Shown here piece after piece: positions 1 through 8,428 of a stretch of DNA of 64,000 nucleotides. The notes beneath the pieces are model-generated. The model saw nothing but the letters and a program-made list of their open reading frames with translations. It searched no databases and was not told the DNA's origin. Both the position numbers and the translations under genes were made by a program. The first letter of the stretch is position 1, and each line of letters begins with the position of its first letter. The stretch lies in contig JAPMTS010000047.1 of NCBI GenBank assembly GCA_026552955.1, positions 31,120 through 95,119 on the forward strand, written 5' to 3'. The DNA comes from Candidatus Methanoperedens sp. GTDB lineage: Archaea; Halobacteriota; Methanosarcinia; Methanosarcinales; Methanoperedenaceae.

Positions 1-180
1 TTCATCAAGACAATCCTCAAAAACATTGGCTTTAATATCAGCAATTCTTGAAAGTTCATTTATTTCATCAGGGGAAGGATTTGATACCCATATCCATGTA
101 AGTGGAGAATCTAACGTAACATTCTTATAATCTTCTTCTATTACCCTGTTATCTTTCAGATAATATGAATGAACGGTCAT
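1..180 (-). CDS. CorA-family divalent cation transporter, N-terminal fragment
   Basis: Only the first 60 codons lie in the window; the gene runs off the left edge. The reverse-strand frame starts with ATG at 180 and reads MTVHSYYLKDN, followed by a WIWVSNPSPDEINELS stretch that matches the usual start of the cytoplasmic domain of CorA Mg2+/Co2+ channels (a W-[IV]-x-[LV]-x-NP-[ST]-x-[ED]-E pattern) and then an acidic helix start ending EDCLDE. The pore helices and the GMN motif would be outside the window, so the assignment rests on the N-terminus alone. It is divergent from the membrane protein at 263 with 82 bases between the two starts. Confidence 0.6.
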   Translation of the reverse strand, partial: MTVHSYYLKDNRVIEEDYKNVTLDSPLTWIWVSNPSPDEINELSRIADIKANVFEDCLDE

Positions 181-262
181 TTTTGATTAATGATTTCAAA
201 GGTTTATTAGAATATTCCCCGCAATTCTTATTTAGTGTGAGAGCAAGTATCGGTGGGATTTC

Positions 263-1285
263 ATGGAAAGGTTCAAATCGAGAAATATTCTGATCGTATT
301 TTTTATTGGGGCGATAATTTTTACGATTTTCGCCAATGAAATCGGATTTGAAAAATTCTTATATTTAATAAATAATGTCAATAAACCATTACTTCTTCTT
401 GCGGTATTCTTCAATTTATTGAATATCGTAACTTTCACGATCACATGGCGATACCTGACTCCTGTGAAGATCAGCTTTTACAGATTATTTAAATTCTATA
501 TGGCAGGGACATTTATCAATAACATCACGCCATCATTCGGGACAGCAGGTGAACCTGTAAAAGCCATGTTCCTGGGGAAAGAGACAGGAATAAGTAAAGC
601 TGAATGTTTTGCTGGGGTTGTTTCGGTCAGGATGCTCAATATGTTTCCATTTCTGACCATCGGGATGGTGGGTGTCTGGTTATTGTTCTCCAATCCCGCA
701 ATAAAACTTGGTTTCTGGGCGGTCGCAGGATTGGGATTTTCTATAGGACTTGCGTTTTTGATCTTCGGTCTAATAATCTATTTTTATATAAGAAAAGATC
801 AGCTATCTTCATTTGTGCATACATCCATCCGGTTTTTTGCGCCGTTTATCGGATTGGTGAAAAAAGGTTTTGATCATAAGTCATATGTTGCTGCTGTTGA
901 TGAATCTATTAACTCTTTCCATGGGGGTTTAAGGAATATTCGCCAGGATAAGAACGCCCTTGGAAAGGCAATTCTGTACTCATATCTTGGATGGATTTTT
1001 GACATACTTGCTATTTATATGGTGTTTCTTTCCATAGATGAAACTCATATTCATATCAGCGTATTGATCATTTCCTATACTATATCCATGATAAGTGGAT
1101 GGCTCCCTCTTTTCCTGCCAGGAGGACTTGGAATTGTTGACGGTACTATGGCAATACTTTTCATCTATGGAGGCGTGCCGGTGGAAATGGCCGTCCTTGC
1201 AACACTTCTTTACAGGCTTGCATCTTATTGGTTCAATACTCTCTTGGGGGCGTTCTATTTCTGGATCGTACTAAAAACCAGATAG
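263..1285 (+). CDS. Flippase-like membrane protein (UPF0104 / lysylphosphatidylglycerol synthase TM-type)
   Basis: A 340-residue polytopic membrane protein of the family first described as the transmembrane half of bacterial MprF; archaeal members are stand-alone and usually sit near glycosylation genes. Family marks are visible: an NNITPSFGTAGEPVKA stretch near residues 90-105, the following VSVRMLNM segment, and a C-terminal LPGGLGIVDG loop before two last helices. About eight hydrophobic helices can be counted. The family is thought to move lipids or lipid-linked compounds, but the substrate cannot be read here. ATG at 263 is the first start in frame. Its end overlaps the convergent ATP-grasp gene by 15 bases. 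Confidence 0.75.
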   Translation: MERFKSRNILIVFFIGAIIFTIFANEIGFEKFLYLINNVNKPLLLLAVFFNLLNIVTFTITWRYLTPVKISFYRLFKFYMAGTFINNITPSFGTAGEPVKAMFLGKETGISKAECFAGVVSVRMLNMFPFLTIGMVGVWLLFSNPAIKLGFWAVAGLGFSIGLAFLIFGLIIYFYIRKDQLSSFVHTSIRFFAPFIGLVKKGFDHKSYVAAVDESINSFHGGLRNIRQDKNALGKAILYSYLGWIFDILAIYMVFLSIDETHIHISVLIISYTISMISGWLPLFLPGGLGIVDGTMAILFIYGGVPVEMAVLATLLYRLASYWFNTLLGAFYFWIVLKTR

Positions 1286-2167
1286 ATCCTCTTTTGTAAA
1301 AGTAAAATTGCCATTTATTTCCACGTGATCGGGAAGATCCCCGAATCTTGATTTTAATATCAGGTCAGCTATTTGATCCTCCATCACTCTTGATATACCT
1401 ATTATTGATGATGTTGGTCTGGGATTGACATCTATTACATAAGGCCTATCACCGAGCACAATGTCCACGCCTGCGTAACCCCGGCACCCAAGGACCCGGG
1501 CGGTTTTTTTTGCCACATCTATTATCTCTTCATTCCTTTCACAATGATAGGGAACTATTCCTCCTTTGTAAGAAAAATTCTCCCCGGTTTCGATCAACTG
1601 CCTGTTAACTGTAAGTGGAAGCTGTGTTTTTCCGGTAATTAAACTTACACTCAGGTGTTCCCCTTCAATGAATTCCGTAGCGATGAAACCCGCTTTCAAT
1701 TCGCCTTTCTTTTTCCTATGTATACCTTCCGAAGCACAGCCAAATCGTGGTTTTATAACGAAATCCCCTTCATATTCCCCTTTCCCAATAGTGTGCGGGA
1801 CGGGTATGTTCGCATGAGAAAGAGCTAACGTACATTCTAATTTATCTGCGCAAAGACGTATCGAATCGGAAGGGCAACCGAGATTCTGTGTATTTTTCTC
1901 TATTATTTCAGTCAGGTCCCCGAGAATTTCATCAGGTGCAATAACTAAAGAAGCATCACATTTTCTTGATAATTCCATGAGCGTCCCCTCAAATCCGGTT
2001 GTTATGACAGCCTTTCCTGCTTCAAGTTTGATACCCCTGGAAGGATACATTACCTCATGGCCGCATGCTACAAAGCTTCTCACAAGAGTATGAAGCATTG
2101 CTTTTCCCTCAAGCATGAATTCCTCGATGCCCGCACCCACAGCATACTCTGCCAGAAGTATTTTCAT
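1271..2167 (-). CDS. mfnD: ATP-grasp ligase, probable tyramine--L-glutamate ligase (methanofuran synthesis)
   Basis: 298 residues with an ATP-grasp fold. A conserved start, MKILLAEYAVGAG, is followed by the EGKAM segment; KPRFGCASEGI near residues 140-155 is the ATP-binding lysine and glycine-rich loop; EFIEGEH follows; and the C-terminal RGYAGVDIVLGD...VIDVNPRPTSS carries the Mg2+-binding Asp/Glu/Asn set. The N-terminal pattern and length are those of the archaeal carboligase group (COG2232 type) that includes MfnD, which joins glutamate to tyramine in methanofuran synthesis. Neighbours do not confirm this: it is the last gene of a minus operon after queH (26-base gap). A different amino-acid ligase of the same group is possible. 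Confidence 0.55.
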   Translation of the reverse strand: MKILLAEYAVGAGIEEFMLEGKAMLHTLVRSFVACGHEVMYPSRGIKLEAGKAVITTGFEGTLMELSRKCDASLVIAPDEILGDLTEIIEKNTQNLGCPSDSIRLCADKLECTLALSHANIPVPHTIGKGEYEGDFVIKPRFGCASEGIHRKKKGELKAGFIATEFIEGEHLSVSLITGKTQLPLTVNRQLIETGENFSYKGGIVPYHCERNEEIIDVAKKTARVLGCRGYAGVDIVLGDRPYVIDVNPRPTSSIIGISRVMEDQIADLILKSRFGDLPDHVEINGNFTFTKEDLSGF

Positions 2168-2193
2168 GGTTTAATGTAATGGATTGGGGGATA

Positions 2194-2733
2194 TTAAAAC
2201 TGCGGTTTCTTTCTGAAATACCGCTCTTTCTCACTGAAGATGCATCCACAATATTTTTGCATATAGAGTTCGAGAGTCTTTGATATATCACGGGATTCCT
2301 GATATCCTTTCCTGAAATCCTCATAATAGAACTCTATACCGGATTCGTCTGCTATTTTTTCCCCTGTCTTGATAATAGTTTCATGTTTCTGGTATGGAGA
2401 AATGAGAAGCGTGGTCGTAAAAGCATCAAAATCAAGCTGTCCTGCAATTCTTGCAGTTTTATTAAGTCTCTCTTTATAGCAGAATTCGCAGCGTTCTTCT
2501 GCGGCAAGTGCCTGGCGCAGGTAGTTTTCTATGTCGTAATCATTCTCGTAAATTACCCGAGTTCCCTTTAGTTCCACATATTTTTCCAGGGATACCAGGC
2601 GATTTCTATATTCCTGGTAGGGATGGATATTAGGATTATAAAAGAAAGCGGTTACATCATGCCCTTCCTCCAGCATTCTTTTGTGCGGGTATGTAAAACA
2701 TGGGGCGCAGCAAACATGGGTGAGAATTTTCAT
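2194..2733 (-). CDS. queH: Epoxyqueuosine reductase QueH (DUF208)
   Basis: 179 residues spanning the whole DUF208/QueH family. The defining cysteines are present: the vicinal pair C8-C9 in THVCCAPC, C82-x2-C85 in RCEFC, and a YCGC near the C-terminus. QueH binds an Fe-S cluster and reduces epoxyqueuosine to queuosine in tRNA in bacteria that lack QueG. In archaea the expected 7-deazaguanine tRNA modification is archaeosine, so an archaeal member may act on another substrate or on salvaged queuosine precursors. It lies 6 bases after the small membrane protein at 2740-2967 and before the ATP-grasp gene, in one direction. Family assignment is secure; biological role is not. Confidence 0.8.
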   Translation of the reverse strand: MKILTHVCCAPCFTYPHKRMLEEGHDVTAFFYNPNIHPYQEYRNRLVSLEKYVELKGTRVIYENDYDIENYLRQALAAEERCEFCYKERLNKTARIAGQLDFDAFTTTLLISPYQKHETIIKTGEKIADESGIEFYYEDFRKGYQESRDISKTLELYMQKYCGCIFSEKERYFRKKPQF

Positions 2734-2739
2734 AATCTA

Positions 2740-2967
2740 TTATTTGCAGCCTTTTTCATTCCATTCTTTTCCGTATTTAATTCCCCAGGAAGCCCACATC
2801 GCTCCAAGAATTGCTATCGCTACAAGTATAGCGACCAGAATAACGGCGATCTTCTGGAAGAGACTGAATGAAATAGCGAAAAATGCGACATAGATTATTG
2901 AAAAAATCAACAATCCGAATAAAACAATTATTGATACAATCACCCTTGAACCAAGTCCAGGCGGCAT
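2740..2967 (-). CDS. Small two-helix membrane protein of unknown function
   Basis: 75 residues. Two strongly hydrophobic helices (about residues 8-30 and 37-60) are joined by a short loop with FQK, and the tail is charged (KYGKEWNEKGCK). The first residues, MPPGLGSR, leave almost no cytoplasmic domain. No catalytic motif is visible. It starts the minus operon that continues into queH six bases later, which supports it being a real gene. I do not recognise the family. Confidence 0.6.
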   Translation of the reverse strand: MPPGLGSRVIVSIIVLFGLLIFSIIYVAFFAISFSLFQKIAVILVAILVAIAILGAMWASWGIKYGKEWNEKGCK

Positions 2968-3311
2968 GTCTTGATTTTCACTCTGATCCGTATAAATTCA
3001 CCTCATTCCATTTGTTTATGCAATAGTGTCCCTTTCCCACTCCTGCAATAAAGAACATATCTCTGATACCATATAAAATTAACTTGGTGCCAATTACTTC
3101 TTATGAAAAAACGAAAACATACCAGAAGATAATAACATAATCCAAAACAGGCAAAACTATATATTGGGAGTTCACTATTATCAGCACAGTTAACTTTTAA
3201 GTAGAAAATTATTCTTAACTTTTATAAAGTTGTGTTTGTAGCTCTTAATTGTTTTAAATATAAATTAAAGAGGTTAGAAAGAAAAAGCAATTACGCTTTT
3301 TCATAAAAATT
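2968..3311. other. 344-base intergenic region with helicase promoter
   Basis: AT-rich divergent region between the small membrane protein (minus) and the DEAD-box helicase (plus). A good archaeal TATA-like element, TTAAATATAAAT, lies at 3253-3264, about 50 bases before the helicase ATG. A perfect hairpin at 3281-3302 is listed separately. No further ORF of credible composition was seen. Confidence 0.5.
3281..3302 (+). promoter_or_regulatory. 8-bp stem-loop just upstream of the DEAD-box start
   Basis: GAAAAAGC (3281-3288) and GCTTTTTC (3295-3302) form a perfect 8-bp stem with a 6-base loop. It ends 9 bases before the ATG at 3312. With TATA at 3253-3264 the transcript should begin near 3283, so this hairpin would sit at or near the 5' end of the mRNA. 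A role in control of the helicase is inference. Confidence 0.45.
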
Positions 3312-4520
3312 ATGGAAAGTTTTAAAAATCTGGGCATTTGTGAGCCTGTTTTGAGATCAATAAAAGATGAGAAGTTTGAAAGTCCCAGTGAAATCCAGGA
3401 AAAATCGATTCCTTTGATCATTGCAGGGAAAGATATTATCGCCGGGTCTGCAACAGGATCGGGAAAGACGCTTGCATTTGCGTCCGGTATATTGAAAAAT
3501 GCTGAAAAAGGACGAGGGATCCAGGCGCTTGTCCTGACTCCCACAAGAGAACTGGCTGAGCAGGTCGCCCAGGCTTTGGCTAAATTTTCAAAGTACAAAC
3601 CCCTGGAAATCATTGCAGTCTATGGCGGTGTGGGAATTAATCCCCAGATCAGGGGATTGAGGACAGCAGACGTTGTTGTAGGAACACCTGGCAGGTTGCT
3701 TGACCATATCGCAAGAAATACTCTTAGATTGGGCAAAGTAACAACACTCGTTCTTGACGAAGCAGACCGGATGTTCGATATGGGATTCAAGGATGATGTG
3801 GAAAAAATTATAAGAAAATGCCCTGAGGAAAGGCAGACACTTTTATTTTCGGCAACCATCACAAAAGAAGTTGTCCTGCTTTCAAAGCGTTACATGCAAA
3901 AACCGCTTCAGGTTTCAGTAGATTCTTTTGTTGATCCCAAAAAACTTATACAGACATATTATGATGTTGCAGATGAGCAAAAATTCTCTTTGTTGCTTCA
4001 TCTGTTAAAGAATGAAAGTTCAGATCTTATAATGGTTTTCTGCAATACGAAGAGAAATACCGACAAAGTCACAAAAAACCTGGTCTTTTCAGGTATAGAT
4101 GCTCTAGCGATCCATGGGGGCTTAACCCAATACAAGAGAAATGATGTAATGCAGCGATTCCATACCGGGAAATTCTGTGTCCTTGTCTGCACAGATGTAG
4201 CTGCAAGAGGGCTTGATATTCGCGGTGTTTCCCATGTTTACAATTACGATATTCCCAGAGAGAGCAAACAGTATATCCACAGGATCGGAAGGACTGCAAG
4301 AGCAGGAGCCCAGGGAAAAGCCATAAATATCCTTTCAAGAACTGATTATGATAATTTTGGCAGAGTATTGAAAGAAAATGATGTGGAGATAACAGAAGAG
4401 ATATTGCCTGCTTTTGAGAAAGCTGCAATAAGGAAGTCAGAAAGAAGGCCAACCAGGCCCATTATTAGAAAGGCACAACCTCATAACAGGAACAGAAGAC
4501 GGCAGGGAATTTCAGTCTAA
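3312..4520 (+). CDS. DEAD-box ATP-dependent RNA helicase
   Basis: 402 residues with every core motif in order. The Q motif region ESPSEIQEKSIPLI is near residues 23-36; motif I ATGSGKT at about 47-53; PTRELAEQ; TPGRLLDH; motif II DEAD at about 149-152; SAT near 180-182; FCNTKRNTDKV; TDVAARGLDI; and HRIGRTARAG near 323-332. It unwinds short RNA duplexes using ATP. The tail of about 60 residues is basic (RRPTRPIIRK, NRNRRR), a likely RNA-binding extension. The size is that of a minimal DEAD-box protein such as the cold-induced DeaD-like proteins of methanogens. ATG at 3312 gives the full Q motif. It is monocistronic, with its own TATA box and a 5' hairpin. Confidence 0.93.
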   Translation: MESFKNLGICEPVLRSIKDEKFESPSEIQEKSIPLIIAGKDIIAGSATGSGKTLAFASGILKNAEKGRGIQALVLTPTRELAEQVAQALAKFSKYKPLEIIAVYGGVGINPQIRGLRTADVVVGTPGRLLDHIARNTLRLGKVTTLVLDEADRMFDMGFKDDVEKIIRKCPEERQTLLFSATITKEVVLLSKRYMQKPLQVSVDSFVDPKKLIQTYYDVADEQKFSLLLHLLKNESSDLIMVFCNTKRNTDKVTKNLVFSGIDALAIHGGLTQYKRNDVMQRFHTGKFCVLVCTDVAARGLDIRGVSHVYNYDIPRESKQYIHRIGRTARAGAQGKAINILSRTDYDNFGRVLKENDVEITEEILPAFEKAAIRKSERRPTRPIIRKAQPHNRNRRRQGISV

Positions 4521-4940
4521 TCCATTTCCCAATCCAATTCATTTTTTTAGTGATGTAGCCATTCAAACCATTATCATCAGGTTATATATAATAAAAATTC
4601 CACTTTGGGGTTAAAGAACGAAATAAAACAATCATGAATCTTTTTTAACTCAAAAAACTCAATAAATTGTAGGTATATTTAAATTAATAAATGATATTTG
4701 AATGATTTATGGGTCGGATAAATGCGATGGATGGAAAAATACTCATAATGATAGTAAGTATATTAATCCAAATGTATAATTAAAGGCGCATTTATATACC
4801 TTCAATGTATTGAATATGATAAATATTAACCAAAAAAGAAGTGGTAGTAAATGATTATTACCAGAAAATCCAAGGATAATTATTTAAAATTTGTGACAAA
4901 TATATTTCTGCATAGCATTTGCCATATGAAGGTTCAATAG
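4521..4940. other. 420-base intergenic region with promoter
   Basis: Very AT-rich. A TATA-like element (TTTATATA) lies at about 4789-4796, in front of a possible 29-codon ORF (4851-4940) that abuts the glycosyltransferase start. Apart from that short frame, nothing coding or structured was recognised. Confidence 0.5.
4851..4940 (+). CDS. Possible 29-residue leader peptide before the glycosyltransferase
   Basis: ATG at 4851 opens a 29-codon frame ending in TAG at 4938-4940, and the ATG of the next gene follows at once at 4941. A GGT-containing weak ribosome-binding sequence precedes it by about 6 bases. The peptide has no recognisable motif. A stop directly touching the next start is typical of translational coupling, but a frame this short can arise by chance in AT-rich DNA. 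Confidence 0.22.
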   Translation: MIITRKSKDNYLKFVTNIFLHSICHMKVQ

Positions 4941-5855
4941 ATGACAATAACAGCGATTTTACCTGCTTATAATAAGGAAGTACACATAGGTACCCTGGTA
5001 CTTCAGACAAAGAAACATGTTGACAATGTACTAGTAATTGATGATGGTAGTTCTGACCGTACGGGAGAGATGGCAAAACTTGCCGGTGCAAAAGTGATTC
5101 GCCACACCAGGAAAATGGGAAAAGGTGCAGCGCTCAAGTCGGGTTTTGAATATGTTGGGCGAAATGGAGCGAAAGTCATTGTAACTATGGATTTTGACAG
5201 TGAGTATAACCCCGATTATATCCCGACCCTTATAAATCCCATACTCAAAGGAGAAGCAGACGTTGTAAACGGTAGTTGGCAGGTGAAACATAGTGGAAAA
5301 AAATTACATTTTTCCCAGTTCAAAGGGAAATACAGTATTGATAATGTTCTAAATTCTAATCCAAGATTATCCACAACCGACATGCAAAGCGGAATTCAGG
5401 CATTTGCCAGACATACTCTAACCGCATTCAAATTCAAATCCAACGGGAACACTAATGGAAACGATATGCTAAATGATGCTGCAAATGCCGGATTGAGAGT
5501 GAAAGAGATAGAGATAGGAGTGAAACAAAGTGTTGACTGCACGACACAAAATGATCGGAAGCATGTTCTTAAAACCTTGGTAAGAATGCTTGAAGATATT
5601 GAACTTTGCAGGCCGTTGTATTATTTGACAATCCCCGGAATGGTATGCACTATTATTGGCATGGGATTGGGATTGGATATTCTAAAAGATTTTTTTATAG
5701 GAGAGACTTTGAGATTTTGGCCTATGCTTTTTATGATAGTTTTGACACTATTGGGTATTTTCATGGCTTTCACAGGCATCATACTGCATTCGGTGTCAAG
5801 GCTGATCAATGAGAACAATAAGACAAAACATGCAAACAGTAGAGGAATTCCATAA
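4941..5855 (+). CDS. Family 2 glycosyltransferase, membrane-anchored
   Basis: 304 residues. The GT-A domain starts at the N-terminus (ITAILPAYNKE), with a nucleotide-sugar DDGSSDRTGEM motif near residues 35-45, the KGAALKSGF segment, and a metal-binding DFDSEYNPDYI motif at about 90-100. It ends in two hydrophobic helices (about 226-246 and 255-283). This layout is that of dolichol/polyprenol-phosphate sugar transferases (DPM1/AglJ-like), which load a sugar onto a lipid carrier at the inner membrane face. It is the first gene of the plus-strand group with archaeosortase and EpsI (14 bases to the next start), suggesting a role in modifying surface proteins. The sugar donor cannot be read. Confidence 0.85.
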   Translation: MTITAILPAYNKEVHIGTLVLQTKKHVDNVLVIDDGSSDRTGEMAKLAGAKVIRHTRKMGKGAALKSGFEYVGRNGAKVIVTMDFDSEYNPDYIPTLINPILKGEADVVNGSWQVKHSGKKLHFSQFKGKYSIDNVLNSNPRLSTTDMQSGIQAFARHTLTAFKFKSNGNTNGNDMLNDAANAGLRVKEIEIGVKQSVDCTTQNDRKHVLKTLVRMLEDIELCRPLYYLTIPGMVCTIIGMGLGLDILKDFFIGETLRFWPMLFMIVLTLLGIFMAFTGIILHSVSRLINENNKTKHANSRGIP

Positions 5856-5869
5856 AAAAGGTTTTTAGA

Positions 5870-6685
5870 ATGAATTATCTTTTAATTGTATTCATCGGGA
5901 TAATAGGAGTTTTCTATTATAATACAGTTGGATGGATGTTTGAGTCGTGGATGTATAATGACTATTATTCACATGGATTTATAGTACCTATAGTATCAGG
6001 ATATATTGTATGGAAAATGAGACCTGTTCTTGCATCTGTGGAAAAGAAAACATCACAGGGAGGTCTTTGGCTTTTTATAGCAGGAATAGTTCTTCAGGTA
6101 ATCAGCATGGTATGGACCATAAGATTCCTGTCAGGCATATCTTTTATAGTGACCCTTGCAGGTGTCATAATATATTTGTTTGGGTGGGATTTCATGAAAA
6201 AAATCAAATTTCCATTCCTTTTCCTGTTATTTATGATACCATTTCCTCTTGTGGATATCATAGCATCTCCCGCACAAACTTTTTCAGCATTTGCCTCTAC
6301 AAATATCGCAAATCTTATTGGAATACCGGCCCGGTTAGAAGGATTGGTCATAACCATTCCAGAAGGATCATTTGAGGTGGGTATTACCTGCAGCGGTATA
6401 AATTCAATAATATCATTGTTAACGATCGGAGCCCTCTTTGCTTTAATTCTGGAAGGCAGTAGATCAATGAAGTTAACGATCCTGGCATCCGCAATACCTC
6501 TTGCCATGGCAGGGAATATTCTCAGGATCACATCAGTATTGGCAGTTTCAACGGTGTATGGGCAGACCGCTGCAATACATTATTTCCATGATTTCTCAAG
6601 TCTTGTTTTTTTCAGCTTTTCCTTGATATCTTTATTTCTGGTTGGGAGGTGTTTCGGACGGCTGCAGTTCAAAAAAATCTTTTAA
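5870..6685 (+). CDS. Exosortase/archaeosortase family transpeptidase
   Basis: 271 residues, about eight membrane helices. The family signatures are all present: YSHGFIVPIVSGYIVW in the first helices, FPFLFLLFMIPFP, then the catalytic cysteine C174 in ITCSGINSI, arginine R219 in GNILRI, and histidine H240 (or H237) in HYFHDFSS. Exosortases cut C-terminal sorting tails of exported proteins at the membrane outer face and attach the product to a new anchor. The sequence and the EpsI partner that overlaps it by 37 bases resemble bacterial exosortases more than the archaeosortase A type at 48-49 kb. No obvious substrate tail lies next to it. A conserved ATG with a purine-rich leader precedes it. 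Confidence 0.88.
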   Translation: MNYLLIVFIGIIGVFYYNTVGWMFESWMYNDYYSHGFIVPIVSGYIVWKMRPVLASVEKKTSQGGLWLFIAGIVLQVISMVWTIRFLSGISFIVTLAGVIIYLFGWDFMKKIKFPFLFLLFMIPFPLVDIIASPAQTFSAFASTNIANLIGIPARLEGLVITIPEGSFEVGITCSGINSIISLLTIGALFALILEGSRSMKLTILASAIPLAMAGNILRITSVLAVSTVYGQTAAIHYFHDFSSLVFFSFSLISLFLVGRCFGRLQFKKIF

Positions 6686-7443
6686 TAATGATAGGCATAT
6701 TGCTCCTTTCATATGTTTCCGTATTATTGCTATCCCAGGAGGATATTACTGATTACACTGTTGCAGACACCGAATACTGGCGTGAGAGCGTGAATCGCCT
6801 GATGCTAAAAACCTCATATGACTACAACAATGAGGAAGAAGTAAAAGCATTTCCAAAAACTATCGGAGAATGGAAAGGTTCTGATTATAGATATCCTGAT
6901 GGAATATATAAACTCTTAAAAGCCAAAGTGCTTCTGAGCAGGACATACACAAATAATGATGGGAATTTGGTATGGATGGACATTATCAATAGTAAGGTTG
7001 GAGAAAGTTTCCATAAGCAAAGAATTTGTGTAGAAGGAGCAGGCTGGAAAATAAATAAAGAAAGCATAGCTGAGTTCAAAATAGGAGAATCCACAAATCT
7101 TTTTGCAAAATTGCGCGCTAATAGACTTGATTATAGTAAAAAAGATCAAAAACAGATAATGATTTACTGGTTCATGTTCGAGAAATTAGGGGCAAAAGAT
7201 TCGGTTGCCATGATCCGTATAACTTCTCCTGTTACCACAAATGAGACAGATACATATAATTTGATCACAGGTTTTGTGGAAGATAATTTATTCAGGACTA
7301 TGTATGATCAGGTAGGCCAGGAGAACAGTACAGTAGCAGAGAATATCATGAATACGTATGGGAATTTAGGCAAAGTGGCCATAGCAATGGGAATACTTAT
7401 ACCCATTGGCATCATTTTTGCGGGTATTAGGCTAAAGAATTGA
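6649..7443 (+). CDS. epsI: EpsI-family exosortase-associated protein (DUF3485)
   Basis: 264 residues: an N-terminal membrane helix (about 12-29), an extracellular domain, and a second hydrophobic segment near the C-terminus. EpsI hallmarks are visible: FPKTIGEWKG near residues 65-74, and SFHKQRICVEGAGWKI near 121-136, matching the H-x3-x-C-x3-G-W pattern of the family. EpsI proteins accompany exosortases, either as separate genes or as a C-terminal fusion; their exact role is unknown. The long frame begins with GTG at 6649 inside the sortase gene. An ATG at 6688, two bases after the sortase stop, would give a protein beginning at the membrane helix and is a fair alternative start. Confidence 0.8.
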   Translation: MFRTAAVQKNLLIMIGILLLSYVSVLLLSQEDITDYTVADTEYWRESVNRLMLKTSYDYNNEEEVKAFPKTIGEWKGSDYRYPDGIYKLLKAKVLLSRTYTNNDGNLVWMDIINSKVGESFHKQRICVEGAGWKINKESIAEFKIGESTNLFAKLRANRLDYSKKDQKQIMIYWFMFEKLGAKDSVAMIRITSPVTTNETDTYNLITGFVEDNLFRTMYDQVGQENSTVAENIMNTYGNLGKVAIAMGILIPIGIIFAGIRLKN

Positions 7444-7458
7444 AATTACGATGTATTT

Positions 7459-7692
7459 ATGAGTATAATATCTGCCATATCAAACGTTCAGACTTCATTT
7501 CCTGTAGAGACTATCAATCAAGGCGGTGTAATGGCTACTCTATCCCTAATTGTTTCCCTTTCCATAGCACTCCTGATCTCAGACTCAAAATACTGGAACA
7601 ACTGGGCTTCAAGTACTCTTAATACATGTTCCATTGCTCTTCTTATAACGATCGCAGTTATCCTGATAGTAAAGATCATCTTGATACTATAG
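7459..7692 (+). CDS. Small membrane protein of unknown function
   Basis: 77 residues. Two hydrophobic helices (about 26-41 and 55-77) are separated by a short polar loop with KYWNNW. It begins 15 bases after the EpsI gene and runs in the same direction, so it probably belongs to the sortase operon. It overlaps the end of the convergent CPBP gene by 17 bases. No known motif is visible. Confidence 0.5.
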   Translation: MSIISAISNVQTSFPVETINQGGVMATLSLIVSLSIALLISDSKYWNNWASSTLNTCSIALLITIAVILIVKIILIL

Positions 7693-8428
7693 GTAGAATA
7701 CCAAATAAAAATACATTTGCAGTCCCATGAATTATCAGGATGAAGGGAAAACTCCTTGTTTTCTGGAATATAAAACCCAGAACTACCCCGAAAAATGTGG
7801 CGAATAATATCTCATCCATAAGGCCATATCCGGAATGCATTATCCCGAAAAGCCCGGCGCCATACAAAACTCCTTTATTGGCACCAAACACAGATTGAAG
7901 CCTTGTCTGCAATAATGACCTGAAGATGAGCTCTTCTATAGCCGCTACAAAAATGAACATCACAATGGAGATCAGGAGAATATTCTGAATTTTCAAATTC
8001 GTTATTAGAGCGACCGGGTCAAGTATTTTGAATTCAAGCATCGCCATTGCTGCGGCGATCAATAATGCTAAAGGTATGTACAAATACCATCGATTGAAAT
8101 TAATACCTATATCTTTTGAAGTGATATTCTGCTGCTTTGTCACATAATATATGGATATGAACATAACACCGTATACCAGAGGATACCAGAGCAGTTTGGT
8201 GGTAAAGAATTGAGGCATAGCAAGATTCAATATCCGCATCTGGAGTAACAATAAAAGGATTTGAATCAGGTTTTTGTTCTCTATAGATAAGTCGCTGAAT
8301 ATCAGGGCGAGTGTGATCGCCTGAAGGTTGATTACATGCAATGCGAGGCCAATATAAACATGTCCCGATAACATCATAATTTCCCCTGCAGCTATTCCCA
8401 GTATCGGAAGATAGATTTCATTTTTCAT
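7676..8428 (-). CDS. CPBP-family intramembrane metalloprotease (CAAX protease-like)
   Basis: 250 residues, about eight helices. The catalytic pattern of the Abi/CPBP family is complete: E165-E166-x3-R170 in EELIFR, F-x3-H198 in FGIMHSG, and H234-x3-N238 in HGTANVF. These enzymes cut membrane proteins inside or near the bilayer. Roles range from CAAX processing to bacteriocin tolerance; in archaea most are uncharacterised. Its start overlaps the DUF1616 gene by 4 bases (ATGA), so the two are translationally coupled. The position beside archaeosortase genes suggests processing of surface or sorted proteins, which is inference. Confidence 0.82.
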   Translation of the reverse strand: MKNEIYLPILGIAAGEIMMLSGHVYIGLALHVINLQAITLALIFSDLSIENKNLIQILLLLLQMRILNLAMPQFFTTKLLWYPLVYGVMFISIYYVTKQQNITSKDIGINFNRWYLYIPLALLIAAAMAMLEFKILDPVALITNLKIQNILLISIVMFIFVAAIEELIFRSLLQTRLQSVFGANKGVLYGAGLFGIMHSGYGLMDEILFATFFGVVLGFIFQKTRSFPFILIIHGTANVFLFGILPIVSR

